A stretch of 64,000 bases of DNA from contig JAXGXJ010000006.1 of NCBI GenBank assembly GCA_040772905.1, forward strand, positions 124,001-188,000. The letters are read 5' to 3'. The stretch is from JAXGXJ01 sp040772905 (GTDB taxonomy: Bacteria; Actinomycetota; Thermoleophilia; RBG-16-64-13). This document shows, piece by piece, positions 18,204-27,255 of the stretch. The translations under genes were made by a program, and so were the position numbers. The notes under the pieces are model-generated. The model made no database searches, had not been told where the DNA came from, and saw only the letters and a list, made by a program, of their open reading frames with translations. Positions within the stretch are counted from its first letter, which is position 1; each line of letters opens with the position of its first letter.

Positions 18204-18217
18204 TGAGCGGTCGCTCA
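18204..18217. promoter_or_regulatory. 14-bp palindrome, possible TetR-type operator
   Basis: The sequence TGAGCG-GT-CGCTCA is a perfect 6-bp inverted repeat with a 2-base centre. It lies 27-40 bases upstream of the CocE start, in the 100-bp gap to the rhodanese gene. The size and spacing are typical of TetR-family operators, but no TetR gene is in the window. Confidence 0.4.
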
Positions 18218-18276
18218 AACCGTACAAGGAACGGCGACAGGAGTCAAAACGCCCAAGATCAGGGCGGCGGTCCCCT

Positions 18277-19185
18277 CTACTCCCAGCGATACTGCACCAG
18301 AGGGTTCCCCTCCGCGACCCACGCCTCCATGGATCCGTCGTAGATCTTCACGTCCGTGTATTTCAGGAGTTGCGTCATGATGAACCACCACGTACTAGCG
18401 TAGCCACCGACGCCGCAGTAACAGATGATCTCGCGCTCCTTGTCATCGCCCGCTACTCCGGCCACCATGTCGGCCAACACCTCCTGCGGGCGCCAAGTGC
18501 CGTCGTTCTCCCAGGCCCAGACCATGGGCAGGCTGCGGGCGCCGGGGATGTGGCCACGCATGTCGGCGAAGGGGTCGATGGAGCTGCCGAAGTACTGGTC
18601 GGTATCGCGCCCGTCGATGAGCGCTGCAGCGGCCTCACGATCCTTGACGTAACGGGTCGAGACCCATGTGTCTCGGTCGAGGACTCCTGGGTCGGGGCGG
18701 TAGGCGGTGGGAGTCACTGCGGGCACCTCTGTGCTGCTCTCTCCCCCCGCTCGCTCCCAGGCCGGATACCCGCCGGACAGAAGAGCCACGTCGCGCACCC
18801 CTGCGTAGATGAGCGTGGCGGCCACGCGAGCCGGGTCGGCCAGGGCGTAGCGTGGAGCCGGCGGCTCCTCCACCCTGCCGATGAGCACCACGGCGGAATC
18901 GGCCGTCAGGCCGCATCGGCCGATCAGGTCGAAGAGGTCCTCGTCCGCCGGCAACTCAAGCAGATAGTCACCGCCCGACTCCGCCCAGGCCGATTGGATG
19001 CCGAAGGGCACCGACAAGGCCCCGGGGATGTGCCCGGCTGCGTACTCCTCCTCGTAGCGAAGGTCGAGGAGGGCCAGACCATGCGAGCCGGCTTCCGATG
19101 CCTCCGGTCCTGCCCCCGGGCGTAGCTCGTCCAATCGTCCCTGAAGCCATTCGGCCGTCACGATGGGCGGGATGGTGCGGGTCAT
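18277..19185 (-). CDS. two-domain rhodanese (thiosulfate/3-mercaptopyruvate sulfurtransferase)
   Basis: A 302-residue protein with two rhodanese domains. The N-terminal one has LLDLRYEEEYAAGHIPGALSVPF but no catalytic Cys (VVLIGRVEEP). The C-terminal one has DQYFGSSIDPFADMRGHIPGA and the active-site loop in IICYCGVGGYAS. It transfers sulfur to cyanide, thiols or protein acceptors. GGGGAGGACGACGT precedes ATG 19185. The loop CGVGGY lacks the Arg/Lys of classical enzymes, so specificity is open. Confidence 0.85.
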   Translation of the reverse strand: MTRTIPPIVTAEWLQGRLDELRPGAGPEASEAGSHGLALLDLRYEEEYAAGHIPGALSVPFGIQSAWAESGGDYLLELPADEDLFDLIGRCGLTADSAVVLIGRVEEPPAPRYALADPARVAATLIYAGVRDVALLSGGYPAWERAGGESSTEVPAVTPTAYRPDPGVLDRDTWVSTRYVKDREAAAALIDGRDTDQYFGSSIDPFADMRGHIPGARSLPMVWAWENDGTWRPQEVLADMVAGVAGDDKEREIICYCGVGGYASTWWFIMTQLLKYTDVKIYDGSMEAWVAEGNPLVQYRWE

Positions 19186-19263
19186 ACGTCGTCCTCCCCT
19201 CGGTCGGTCTCTCCGTCCAGAACCAGAGTCGTACGGACACAGCTTGGCAAGAAGCCCCGGCCG

Positions 19264-20673
19264 CTATCGCCGGCCGGCCCGCGCCGTCTCCATCATCTCC
19301 CTGAACGTCTCCAGTTCGGCCGGGTATCTCTCTGCGTGATCGAACGAACGGGGGTCGAAGTTGTCCCATTCGAACGTCAACACCGGTATTCCCAGCCTGC
19401 GCGTGATCTCGCTTTTGATGAGCATGGCGTCGGCAGCCACATAGCGGCAGGCCGCGTGATAGTGGTTGAAGAGACCATCCAACTGGAGGTCTCGGCACAC
19501 CTTCTCGATGATGGCGATCCGCGCCGCCAAGGGCTGCTCGTACGACATGTGCAGCGGCTGCGCCAACACGGCATAGGGATCGCTCTCATCCAGGGGATCG
19601 GTCCCCATGCCGGCGTCGACCGTGGTGAACTCGAAGTCGGACCCCACGATAGCGATGCCCATCTGATTGGCCTCATACTCCCATCTGGGATCGCCGTGAT
19701 GGTTGGGGAGGACCGCCAGCACCCGAGGCGCGCCCTTGGGCGTCGGCCCCACCCCGTCGCGCTGCCGGGCCAACAGATCCTCGCGTAGGATGTCCAGAGC
19801 CTCGATGGTATAGGCCACCTCATCCTCCGTGAAGGGGATGGCATCCAGCGAGAACAGCAGGTTCAGATGAGGACCGCCCAAGGGCACGGGATCGCTGTGG
19901 CGCATGACATCCAACACCCGCTGCTTGGCCTGCTGATAGGGCCTGCGCATGGCGATGGCATCGGAGAGCATCTCCTCGGTGAGACGGAAGCCGGTCTCCT
20001 TTTCGATGTGGTCGACCAGTCTGCGGAGGCTCTCGGCCAGGAAGCGCGTGGCCCGCGTGGCGCTGGGGAACTCGCGCCATTCCCTGTCCTGCCAGCAGTC
20101 GATGTAGTACGAGGGCACACCGTATGTCTTCTCGATGAGATCGTGCGACTTGGAGCTGGTATCGCAGAGGAAACCGGCCGTCACGATGAGATCGGGCCTG
20201 GGGATGAGACCCATCTCGAAGAAGCCTAGATCCATCTTCACGTTGCCGCAGTGAGCCACGATGCCGGTCTTCAGCCACAGCTTCTCAGCCGCCTCGATGG
20301 CGGGGGTCAGCCGGTCGAAGATGCATCCCAGCACTACCAAATAGGTCCAGCCGGAGTTCATCCAGCCCACGTTGCCCCCGTTGCACATCACCGCCGAGCC
20401 CAGCGTCTCGGTGCCCGGAGCCATGAAGGAGTAGCCCAGTTTGTCCCGTCCTTCGTCGCGCAGCAGCACGATGTTGACGAAGTCCCTCACGAACACGCGC
20501 AGGATCTTGCGCACGCCCAACAGTTCCACGTCGTAGTACTTGTGCACGCGCTCCCTGGCCCTGTCGATGTCGGCCTCGCCCAGGCCCAGTGCAGCGAAGG
20601 CCCTCTCAGTGCGAGGCAGCTCGACGGCGAGTTCCGCCTCCTCATACCCGCAGAGTGTCAGGAACTCACGCAT
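19264..20673 (-). CDS. 2-hydroxyacyl-CoA dehydratase family subunit (HgdB/BcrC-like)
   Basis: A 469-residue member of the dehydratase/benzoyl-CoA reductase family, which binds [4Fe-4S] clusters through scattered cysteines. Candidate ligands are in VMCNGGNVGWMNSG, VAHCGNVKMD, GFLCDTSSK and HYHAACRYV. The partner gene upstream overlaps it by 8 bases, so they are co-translated and probably form a heterodimer. No HgdC/HadI-type ATPase activator, CoA transferase or CoA ligase is in the window. The substrate may not be a hydroxyacyl-CoA. Confidence 0.75.
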   Translation of the reverse strand: MREFLTLCGYEEAELAVELPRTERAFAALGLGEADIDRARERVHKYYDVELLGVRKILRVFVRDFVNIVLLRDEGRDKLGYSFMAPGTETLGSAVMCNGGNVGWMNSGWTYLVVLGCIFDRLTPAIEAAEKLWLKTGIVAHCGNVKMDLGFFEMGLIPRPDLIVTAGFLCDTSSKSHDLIEKTYGVPSYYIDCWQDREWREFPSATRATRFLAESLRRLVDHIEKETGFRLTEEMLSDAIAMRRPYQQAKQRVLDVMRHSDPVPLGGPHLNLLFSLDAIPFTEDEVAYTIEALDILREDLLARQRDGVGPTPKGAPRVLAVLPNHHGDPRWEYEANQMGIAIVGSDFEFTTVDAGMGTDPLDESDPYAVLAQPLHMSYEQPLAARIAIIEKVCRDLQLDGLFNHYHAACRYVAADAMLIKSEITRRLGIPVLTFEWDNFDPRSFDHAERYPAELETFREMMETARAGRR

Positions 20674-21886
20674 TGGTCAGCCCTCCCTGGATGAGTTCGA
20701 GGAACGCCTCCACCCGAGTGCGCACCCCGCCTGCACGCAGGCCTCCGTAGTCAGCCTCAAGGGCGAGCATGGGCAGCCCGGCTTCCTGCAACCTCTTCTC
20801 GAAGTAGAACGCTTCTTCGTCGTAGAGCTCGCAGCACACCAGCTGGTACCAGATCACACCCTCCGCAGCGAACTCCTCAGCAAGACGCAGCACCTCGTCC
20901 ACCCGCGCCTGCGTGGACGACCTCATGAACATCCGCGGCGCCTTCTCAAGCAGATACGAGCGTGCCAGAGTCTCGATAGGATCATCAGACCCCGGGGAGA
21001 CCGTGTGCCAGTAGTCGCGGATTCCCTCGAACACGTCTTCGATCACCACGTCTCCCCCGCACTCTTCCACGATATCGAGGATGTCGTAGTCACCGTAGGC
21101 CAGGTTGGGCCCCACCAAGGCCAGTCGCGGCCGCGCCTCGGTCTGGGCGCCGGCGTCGACGGGCCTCTCGGGAGTCAGACCGGCACTGGGGCCGTCCGCG
21201 GGGCCGGCTGCGGGGTCGCTCTGCAAGGAACGGTATATGTCCTCGAGAGCCTCCACCATGTCCACGGGGTCGACGTAGAACGACGCATGGTTGAGCCGCG
21301 CGAAGTCACTGCCACTGACCGGCGGCCGTGCTTGGGTGCGCAACAGGCTGATGGACTTCAGAAGTCCACGCATTCGGTTGTAGAGGGTCATGGCCTCCCT
21401 GAGAGCCTCATCGGTCACAGGAACACCCGTGAGCTCGGCCAGTCCGGCGCGCAGATCGTCCAGCCGCTCCTTGAAGAAGGAAAGGGAGAAACCGTCGCCC
21501 GGCTCGTAGGGGACTCCCAGCTTGAAGATGAGCTCAGGTTGCGAGAGTTCCAGCACGTCCGCCACTTTGCGCATGTGCTGGCACGTGGATGGGACCACCA
21601 ACAGGTCGATCATGGTGTAGTAGGGGTTGCTCTTGAGTCTCAGCTCCCCCACCTGGGCCCGGATGAAGGGACAGATGATGTGGGGCAGGACAGCGAGCCC
21701 CTCGCCGGCCGCCCGCACATCCCCTCCGTGCGCCAGACACACGGGGATGGCTCCCGACGCGTAGATGATCTCCTCCGGGACGTAGCCACCTGGGAAGTAC
21801 CCAACGACCTTCGCCCCCTCACTGCGCGCCTCCTCGATGGCAGCCGCCCTGTCGCGCAACAGTGAGTCCACACGTTCCTGGATCAT
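20666..21886 (-). CDS. 2-hydroxyacyl-CoA dehydratase family subunit (second)
   Basis: A 406-residue partner of the protein at 19264-20673. The N-terminal half has VVGYFPGGYVPEEIIYASGAIPVCL, typical of the family, then IICPFIRAQVG and VVPSTCQHMRK with candidate Fe-S cysteines. The C-terminal half has ALVGPNLAYGDYDILDIVEECGGDVV and WYQLVCCELYDEE. A proline/alanine-rich linker joins the halves. ATG 21886 is preceded by GAGGGGCGATCATC. It is the first gene of the minus-strand unit. Confidence 0.75.
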   Translation of the reverse strand: MIQERVDSLLRDRAAAIEEARSEGAKVVGYFPGGYVPEEIIYASGAIPVCLAHGGDVRAAGEGLAVLPHIICPFIRAQVGELRLKSNPYYTMIDLLVVPSTCQHMRKVADVLELSQPELIFKLGVPYEPGDGFSLSFFKERLDDLRAGLAELTGVPVTDEALREAMTLYNRMRGLLKSISLLRTQARPPVSGSDFARLNHASFYVDPVDMVEALEDIYRSLQSDPAAGPADGPSAGLTPERPVDAGAQTEARPRLALVGPNLAYGDYDILDIVEECGGDVVIEDVFEGIRDYWHTVSPGSDDPIETLARSYLLEKAPRMFMRSSTQARVDEVLRLAEEFAAEGVIWYQLVCCELYDEEAFYFEKRLQEAGLPMLALEADYGGLRAGGVRTRVEAFLELIQGGLTNA

Positions 21887-22064
21887 GATGATCGCCCCTC
21901 ATCGCCGTTACAGAAGGCCTCTCGCCCCTGCCCGCCCCCGGGCACGAAGCGCGTACCACAAACCATACCGCTCCGAGAGGTCGGTTTCTATATGTGAAAG
22001 CCACCTAGATGAAAAGAGAGCTGAGACCGTGTTTGGTGTGGATGCGAATCTACGGAGCAGATGC

Positions 22065-23960
22065 TCATCCGGCCTCCGGTACAGGGGCCTGCGTGAGAAA
22101 GGCGAGGAATTCCTCCCCGTACTTCTCCAGCTTGCGTTGCCCCACACCGCCGATGCCGAGCAGCTCCTCGGGAGTCGTAGGGCCCACAGCTGCCATCTCA
22201 CGCAGGGTGGCATCGTGGAAGATGACGTACGCGGGCACGCCTTCCCGCTCCGCGATGACACGGCGCAGCGCACGCAGCCCGTCGAACAGCTCCTCATCCA
22301 CCCGCACACCCTCGCGCTCGCCCCGACCGGCGTCTGCCTCACCAGGGCGACCGGTGCCACGACGACGTCTTGCGGGCTCGGCGCGCACGCGCACGCGCGG
22401 GCGCGCCAGCATGAGTGTCTGCTCGCCCTTGAGCAACGCCGCGGCGGCAGGGGCGAGCGCCAACACCGGGAACTCCCCCATCTCCTGTCGTAGGTACCCC
22501 AGATGCACCAACTGCCGTAGCAGGCTGCGCCACGCGTCCCCGCTCAAGTGCGACCCTATCCCATACGTGGACAGGCGATCGTGGCGCAGGTCCAGGAGGC
22601 GTCGGTTCTGCGAACCACGCAGCACGTCCACCACGTGCCCCATCCCGAAGCGTTGCCCCAGGCGATACACACAGGAGAGTGCCTTGCGCGCATCCTCGGT
22701 GGCATCGTAGAGTTCGGGCGGGTCGAGACACACGTCGCAGTTGCCGCAGTCGGCTTCCCTCTCCTCACCCAGGTAGCCCAGCAGAGCCCGTCGACGACAG
22801 GTGAGCGCCTCCGCGAACCCCACCATGGCCCGGAACTTGTGCTGCTCCACAGCCACACGTTCGGGGTTCCCCCCGGCGTCGATGAGCGCCCGCACCCGAG
22901 GAACGTCCTCCCAGCCGAACAGCAACAGCGCCTCCGCAGGCAGCCCGTCGCGACCGGCTCGACCGATCTCCTGGTAGTAGCCCTCCAGGTGTTGCGGCAG
23001 GTCCCAATGGACCACGAAACGCACGTCGGTCTTGTCGATGCCCATGCCGAAGGCGACGGTCGCCACCACCATGCGCACACGGTCGTAGATGAACTCCTCC
23101 TGCACACGTTCGCGCTCTGCCGCCGCCAGACCTGCGTGATACGCCGCCACCGCCACGCCACGAGCCGACAGTCGCGCGGCCACTTCCTCGGTGCGTTTGC
23201 GCGTGGAACAGTAGATGATGCCGGCCTCGCCCTGATGCGCTGCCAAGAAACGCTCCAGCTGAGCGTGAGGGTTATGCTTCTGCACCACGGTGAGCCGTAT
23301 GTTGGGGCGGTCAAAACTGGAGACGAAGCAGGCCGCCTGCCGAAGGCCGAGCCTGTCGCGGATATCGTCGCGTGTGTGAGGATCGGCGGTGGCCGTGAGC
23401 GCCACGAGCGGCACTCCCGGGAAGCGCTCGCGCAGTCGACCCAGTTCGGCGTACTCGGGCCTGAAGTCATGGCCCCATTGCGAGATGCAGTGGGCTTCGT
23501 CCACAGCGATGAGGGCAAGCCCGGCGGACAAGCCCTCCTCGCCCAGCCGGGCCAGGCGCGAGAGGAACTCCTCACTCGTCACCCGTTCCGGCGACACATA
23601 GAGCAGGTCCAGGCGGCCGGCCGCCAGATCGCCCAGTACCCGGCGCGCTGTCCCAGCATCCAACGCCGAGTTGTACGCCGCAGCCCGCACCCCGTTCGTG
23701 CGAAGGGCATCCACCTGGTCTTTCATGAGTGAGATGAGAGGAGACACCACGACGCCCGTGCCCTGTCGCAGCAGCGAGGGGATCTGATAGCACAGTGACT
23801 TGCCCCCTCCGCTCGGCATGAGCACGAGGGCATCATCGCCCCGCAACACCGTCTCGATGACCGCGCGCTGATGCCCGCGGAAGGCCGGGTAGCCGAAGAC
23901 GGTACGAAGGACGTCCTCGGGCAAGGGCTGAGTCGGCGGTGACGACGCGGTAGAAGCCAT
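22065..23960 (-). CDS. recQ: ATP-dependent DNA helicase RecQ
   Basis: A 631-residue SF2 helicase that unwinds DNA in repair. Motif I is MPSGGGKSLCYQIP, motif II is VDEAHCISQWGHDFRPEY, motif III LVALTATA, and motif VI QEIGRAGRDG. A zinc site (C-x16-C-x2-C-x2-C, ending CGNCDVC) and the RQC winged helix follow. The C-terminus is an HRDC domain (LRALRRVIAEREGVPAYVIF, then LLGIGGVGQRKLEKYGEEFL). The frame extends to 23993; the ATG at 23960 gives the usual N-terminus. Neither start has a clear ribosome binding site. Confidence 0.95.
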   Translation of the reverse strand: MASTASSPPTQPLPEDVLRTVFGYPAFRGHQRAVIETVLRGDDALVLMPSGGGKSLCYQIPSLLRQGTGVVVSPLISLMKDQVDALRTNGVRAAAYNSALDAGTARRVLGDLAAGRLDLLYVSPERVTSEEFLSRLARLGEEGLSAGLALIAVDEAHCISQWGHDFRPEYAELGRLRERFPGVPLVALTATADPHTRDDIRDRLGLRQAACFVSSFDRPNIRLTVVQKHNPHAQLERFLAAHQGEAGIIYCSTRKRTEEVAARLSARGVAVAAYHAGLAAAERERVQEEFIYDRVRMVVATVAFGMGIDKTDVRFVVHWDLPQHLEGYYQEIGRAGRDGLPAEALLLFGWEDVPRVRALIDAGGNPERVAVEQHKFRAMVGFAEALTCRRRALLGYLGEEREADCGNCDVCLDPPELYDATEDARKALSCVYRLGQRFGMGHVVDVLRGSQNRRLLDLRHDRLSTYGIGSHLSGDAWRSLLRQLVHLGYLRQEMGEFPVLALAPAAAALLKGEQTLMLARPRVRVRAEPARRRRGTGRPGEADAGRGEREGVRVDEELFDGLRALRRVIAEREGVPAYVIFHDATLREMAAVGPTTPEELLGIGGVGQRKLEKYGEEFLAFLTQAPVPEAG

Positions 23961-24033
23961 GCCCGCGATGATAGCGGACGCGTCGGACGTCACGCCGCGA
24001 CCCTTCGGCTCCGGTCCGCTTCCAGCCTGCTCG

Positions 24034-24059
24034 GCACCGGCCCCTCAGTGGGCCGGTGC
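24034..24059 (-). terminator. hairpin terminator of the Usp gene
   Basis: A 10-bp perfect stem gcaccggccc / gggccggtgc with loop ctcagt lies 20 bases past the universal stress protein stop and upstream of recQ. Confidence 0.6.
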
Positions 24060-24078
24060 GTCCGCAGCGGGACTCACC

Positions 24079-24984
24079 TCACTCGTCGGTCTCGGGCGCC
24101 GGCACCAGTAGCATGGGGGTCTTCTTGAGCATCTGCACCACACCCTCGGCCACGCTGCCGAAGATGGCCCGGCTGAGGCCCTGCTTGCCTTTGGTGGCCA
24201 TGGCGATCAGCTGGGGCGGGTTGTCCATCACGTAGTTGATGATGGCGGTGGCAGGCTCGCCGTAGAGCACTTCGGTCCTTGCCTCGTGCCCGGCCGCGCG
24301 TATGCCCTCGGCGACGCGATCCAGGTACGCGTGCATCCGCGCCTTCTCCCCCTCCAGTTCCTTGATCGCCTGCACCGAGTAGCTGACCGACTTCTCCGTC
24401 AAGACGTGCAGAAGGACGAACTCGGTGTCCGCCCCCCGCTGCGCCGCGATGCCGAGACCGTAGGGGATGGCGGCCTCCGACATCTTCGACCCGCTGAGGG
24501 GGATGACAAGCGTGCGCTTGGGGAGCGTGTCGGAGACTATCTCCTCACGCAGTTCCGCGGGGACCAGCCACACCGGCACATGCGACGCATGTACGACCTT
24601 GTTGGCCACGCCGCCCAGGCCGGGGCCTCGGACGCCCGAACGACCCCGGGTGGCCATCATCACCAGGTCTATCTGGTTGGACTTGAGATACTTCAGTATC
24701 TCTTCAGTGGCATCGCCCACCGCCACTGAGCCGCGGGCCATGATGCACTGGCCGATGGCCTCAGCACCGGACGATGACCTGATCTCCTCAGCCCGCGCGC
24801 AGAGACTGGCCGCCATGTGCTCTATGTACACCCGTCGCATGGGCATCTGCTCAGCCTCCTGCGGAGACGCCACATGCAGCAGTTCCAGGTCCATCCCCAG
24901 GCGCCCCGACAACACCTGAGCGTACTTGAACACGACCTCGGACAGCTCCGAACCGTCCAGCAAGACCAGCATCCTTCTGTACAT
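24079..24984 (-). CDS. universal stress protein, tandem UspA domains
   Basis: A 301-residue cytoplasmic protein with two UspA domains. Each carries the ATP-binding pattern G-x2-G-x9-G: GRSGVRGPGLGGVANKVV in the first and GKQGLSRAIFGSVAEGVV in the second. ATG 24984 (MYRRMLVLLDGS) has GGAAGGTCTGCC upstream; the longer frame to 25023 has no support. Usp proteins help cells survive starvation or hypoxia. Confidence 0.92.
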   Translation of the reverse strand: MYRRMLVLLDGSELSEVVFKYAQVLSGRLGMDLELLHVASPQEAEQMPMRRVYIEHMAASLCARAEEIRSSSGAEAIGQCIMARGSVAVGDATEEILKYLKSNQIDLVMMATRGRSGVRGPGLGGVANKVVHASHVPVWLVPAELREEIVSDTLPKRTLVIPLSGSKMSEAAIPYGLGIAAQRGADTEFVLLHVLTEKSVSYSVQAIKELEGEKARMHAYLDRVAEGIRAAGHEARTEVLYGEPATAIINYVMDNPPQLIAMATKGKQGLSRAIFGSVAEGVVQMLKKTPMLLVPAPETDE

Positions 24985-25126
24985 GGCAGACCTTCCCCCC
25001 GCTAGGAATGGAGTGCGTGGCACCTCGACAACATGGTACTACCCCGAAGTTCGAACGGGGAACCGCTGTACCCGCCGGACAGTCTGAGGGTGATCACCAA
25101 CCACAGCACCGTGAGGGAGGAGCGGC

Positions 25127-26530
25127 ATGAAGAGGACGACCCTGGTGGCACTCATGCTGTCCACTTTGCTGCTCGCCGCCTTCGGTCTGTTCGCGGTGGC
25201 GGCATGTGGGTACTCTGAAGACGAGAGCCCGGCGGATGAGGCGGCCATGGATGCAGTGGACGATACTTCGAGCAACTCGACCAGTACGACCCCTCCCGAT
25301 GTCGCTCCCGGCGATGTGTCGCTGGCCATGTCGCGTGTGCCCCGCATATCTGCGGCGGACGCGGATGCCGACCCCCTCGCCGCATCCCGGGCCATAGAGG
25401 CGTTCGGGCTCGACCTCTACGCTCTCCTGGCCGACGCGGGTGGCAGCGGCAACGTGGTCTTCTCCCCCGCCAGCATCGTCACCGCCCTGGTCATGGCCTA
25501 TGCCGGCGCCGCCGGTACCACGGCTGAGGAGATGGCCCAGACGCTGCACATCGATCTCCCCGCCGATCGGCTGCACACCTCCTTCAACGCACTCGATGCG
25601 CTGTTGGAGACACGCAACCGCGAGGAGCAGGACCATCGGGGCGAAGACGTAGGCGTGGTCATCAACACGGCCAACAGCCTGTGGGCGCAACTCGACCTCG
25701 CCTTCGAGCCGCAGTTCCTCGACACCCTGGCCGCGAACTACGGCGCCGGTGTGCGCCTGGTCGACTACGCGAGTGCCGCCGAGGGGGCCCGACAGGCCAT
25801 CAATGCCTGGGTCTCGGACGAGACCGCGGGCAAGATACCGGAACTCATCGCCGCGGGAGGGCTCGACGCGCTCACACGCCTGGTGCTGGTCAACGCGGTC
25901 TATCTCGACGCCACCTGGGCCTCGCAGTTCGATCCCCGGGCCACGAAGCCGGGCGATTTCCACACCCTCGCCGGGAGCACGGTCACGGCACAGATGATGA
26001 GCCAGTCGTCGGTGTTCCCGTACGTCCGCGGGGACGGGTGGCAGGCCGTGGAACTCCCCTATGTGCACAACGAGCTGGCCATGCTCCTGCTGGTCCCCGA
26101 CGCCGGCCGCTTCGGCGAGACGAAGGACGCCCTCAAGGCGGGACTGCTCGACACCGTGGTCGCCGGGCTCACCAAGACCCCAGAAGTGCGCCTGACCATG
26201 CCCAAGTTCGAGTTCCGCGCCCAATCCAGTCTCTCCGACGCTCTGCGCCGACTGGGGATGGCCTCGGCGTTCGCGTACGAGACCGCCGACTTCTCGGGTA
26301 TGACCCGCGAGGAACAGCTCTATATCAGCGAGGTCATCCACGAGGCGTTCATCGCCGTGGATGAAGAGGGGACCGAGGCTGCGGCGGCCACCGCGATCGT
26401 CATGCGCACAGCCTCAGCGCCCATGGAGACGGTGGAGTTGACCATCGACCGGCCGTTCCTGTTCGCACTGCGCGACCTCGACACAGGAGCCCTGCTATTT
26501 TTCGGACGGGTGACCGACCCGTCGGCGTGA
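25127..26530 (+). CDS. secreted serpin (serine protease inhibitor) lipoprotein
   Basis: A 467-residue serpin. It has a signal peptide with a lipobox (FAVAACGYSED), a Ser/Thr linker, and the serpin body (NVVFSPASIVTALVMAYAGAAGTTAEEM; NSLWAQ; LVNAVYLDATWASQF). The breach/hinge segment HEAFIAVDEEGTEAAAATA is intact, so the loop can insert and the protein is probably inhibitory. By standard hinge counting the scissile bond falls at Ala-Ser (P1 Ala), suggesting elastase- or subtilisin-like targets. The C-terminus has the conserved RPFLFALRD and LFFGRV. GAGGGAGGAGCGGC precedes the ATG. Confidence 0.92.
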   Translation: MKRTTLVALMLSTLLLAAFGLFAVAACGYSEDESPADEAAMDAVDDTSSNSTSTTPPDVAPGDVSLAMSRVPRISAADADADPLAASRAIEAFGLDLYALLADAGGSGNVVFSPASIVTALVMAYAGAAGTTAEEMAQTLHIDLPADRLHTSFNALDALLETRNREEQDHRGEDVGVVINTANSLWAQLDLAFEPQFLDTLAANYGAGVRLVDYASAAEGARQAINAWVSDETAGKIPELIAAGGLDALTRLVLVNAVYLDATWASQFDPRATKPGDFHTLAGSTVTAQMMSQSSVFPYVRGDGWQAVELPYVHNELAMLLLVPDAGRFGETKDALKAGLLDTVVAGLTKTPEVRLTMPKFEFRAQSSLSDALRRLGMASAFAYETADFSGMTREEQLYISEVIHEAFIAVDEEGTEAAAATAIVMRTASAPMETVELTIDRPFLFALRDLDTGALLFFGRVTDPSA

Positions 26531-26582
26531 GCCGCGCGCGGCGTGGCCGCAGCCGACGGCGCAAAGAGCCGACGGCGCAGAG
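26531..26582. repeat. GC palindrome followed by two 16-bp direct repeats
   Basis: Right after the serpin stop is the perfect 12-base palindrome gccgcgcgcggc (26531-26542). Two adjacent 16-base copies (26551-26566 and 26567-26582) differ at one base. They lie in the convergent gap before the HAD gene and may act in termination. Confidence 0.4.
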
Positions 26583-26610
26583 CCGCGCCCACCCGCGGCC
26601 GGCTGCGCTC

Positions 26611-27255
26611 CTACCGCGGACCGGGCCCTCGCGACCGAAGGAAGAACCGCACCAGATCTGTGAAGCGGTCGAAGGAGAGATCGGGGGCATCGACCGTTCC
26701 GAAACCGTAGGCGGCGAACACGAATCTCAGCCCCGCGCTCGCGGCGGCGTCGGCATCTCCCCGGGTGTCACCCACGTAGACAGGCTCTCTCAGGCCGGAT
26801 GCAGCCGTCAGCCGCCGCAGCATCTGAGGCTTGTCGACTCCGGAGGAACCATGGCAATCCCAGCCGCTGAAGCAGCGCCGCACGCCACTCACCCTCAGGA
26901 ACTCCTCCAGGTACCAGCTCGGACAGTTGCTTACCACGAAGAGAGGGTAGGTCTCAGCCAGATCGAAGAGGCCCTCAGCCACACCTTCGTACAGTTCGCC
27001 GGCCATGGTCTCTATGCCCAGCCGCTCCTTCTGCTCGAGCGCCTCCACCAGAGCAGCGGAGGCCGGATGCAGTTGTGGCAACAGCAGCTCGACGCAACGC
27101 GGGAACGGGTTGCCCGACACCGAGCGGATGCCGTCCACGATGACGCGCTGAGGCAGACCCATCTCAGCCAGCGCCAGGTTCCACCCAAAGGTGGAGGCGG
27201 CGGCGGCGTCCCACAGAGTACCGTCGAGGTCGAAGATGAGAGCGTCGCAGGTCAC
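26611..27255 (-). CDS. HAD-superfamily phosphatase
   Basis: A 214-residue HAD hydrolase of the phosphoglycolate phosphatase type. Motif I is ALIFDLDGTLWD (nucleophile Asp9), motif II is VVSNCPS, motif III includes the Lys of GVDKPQML, and motif IV is VYVGDTRGD. A helical cap lies between motifs I and II. The start is GTG 27255, which overlaps the LysR stop (GTGA). The substrate is unknown. Confidence 0.85.
   Translation of the reverse strand: MTCDALIFDLDGTLWDAAAASTFGWNLALAEMGLPQRVIVDGIRSVSGNPFPRCVELLLPQLHPASAALVEALEQKERLGIETMAGELYEGVAEGLFDLAETYPLFVVSNCPSWYLEEFLRVSGVRRCFSGWDCHGSSGVDKPQMLRRLTAASGLREPVYVGDTRGDADAAASAGLRFVFAAYGFGTVDAPDLSFDRFTDLVRFFLRSRGPGPR

Noticed and set aside
19264..21886. 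Benzoyl-CoA reductase
   Set aside because: Only two subunits of the shared family are present, with no reductase ATPase subunits and no benzoate genes.
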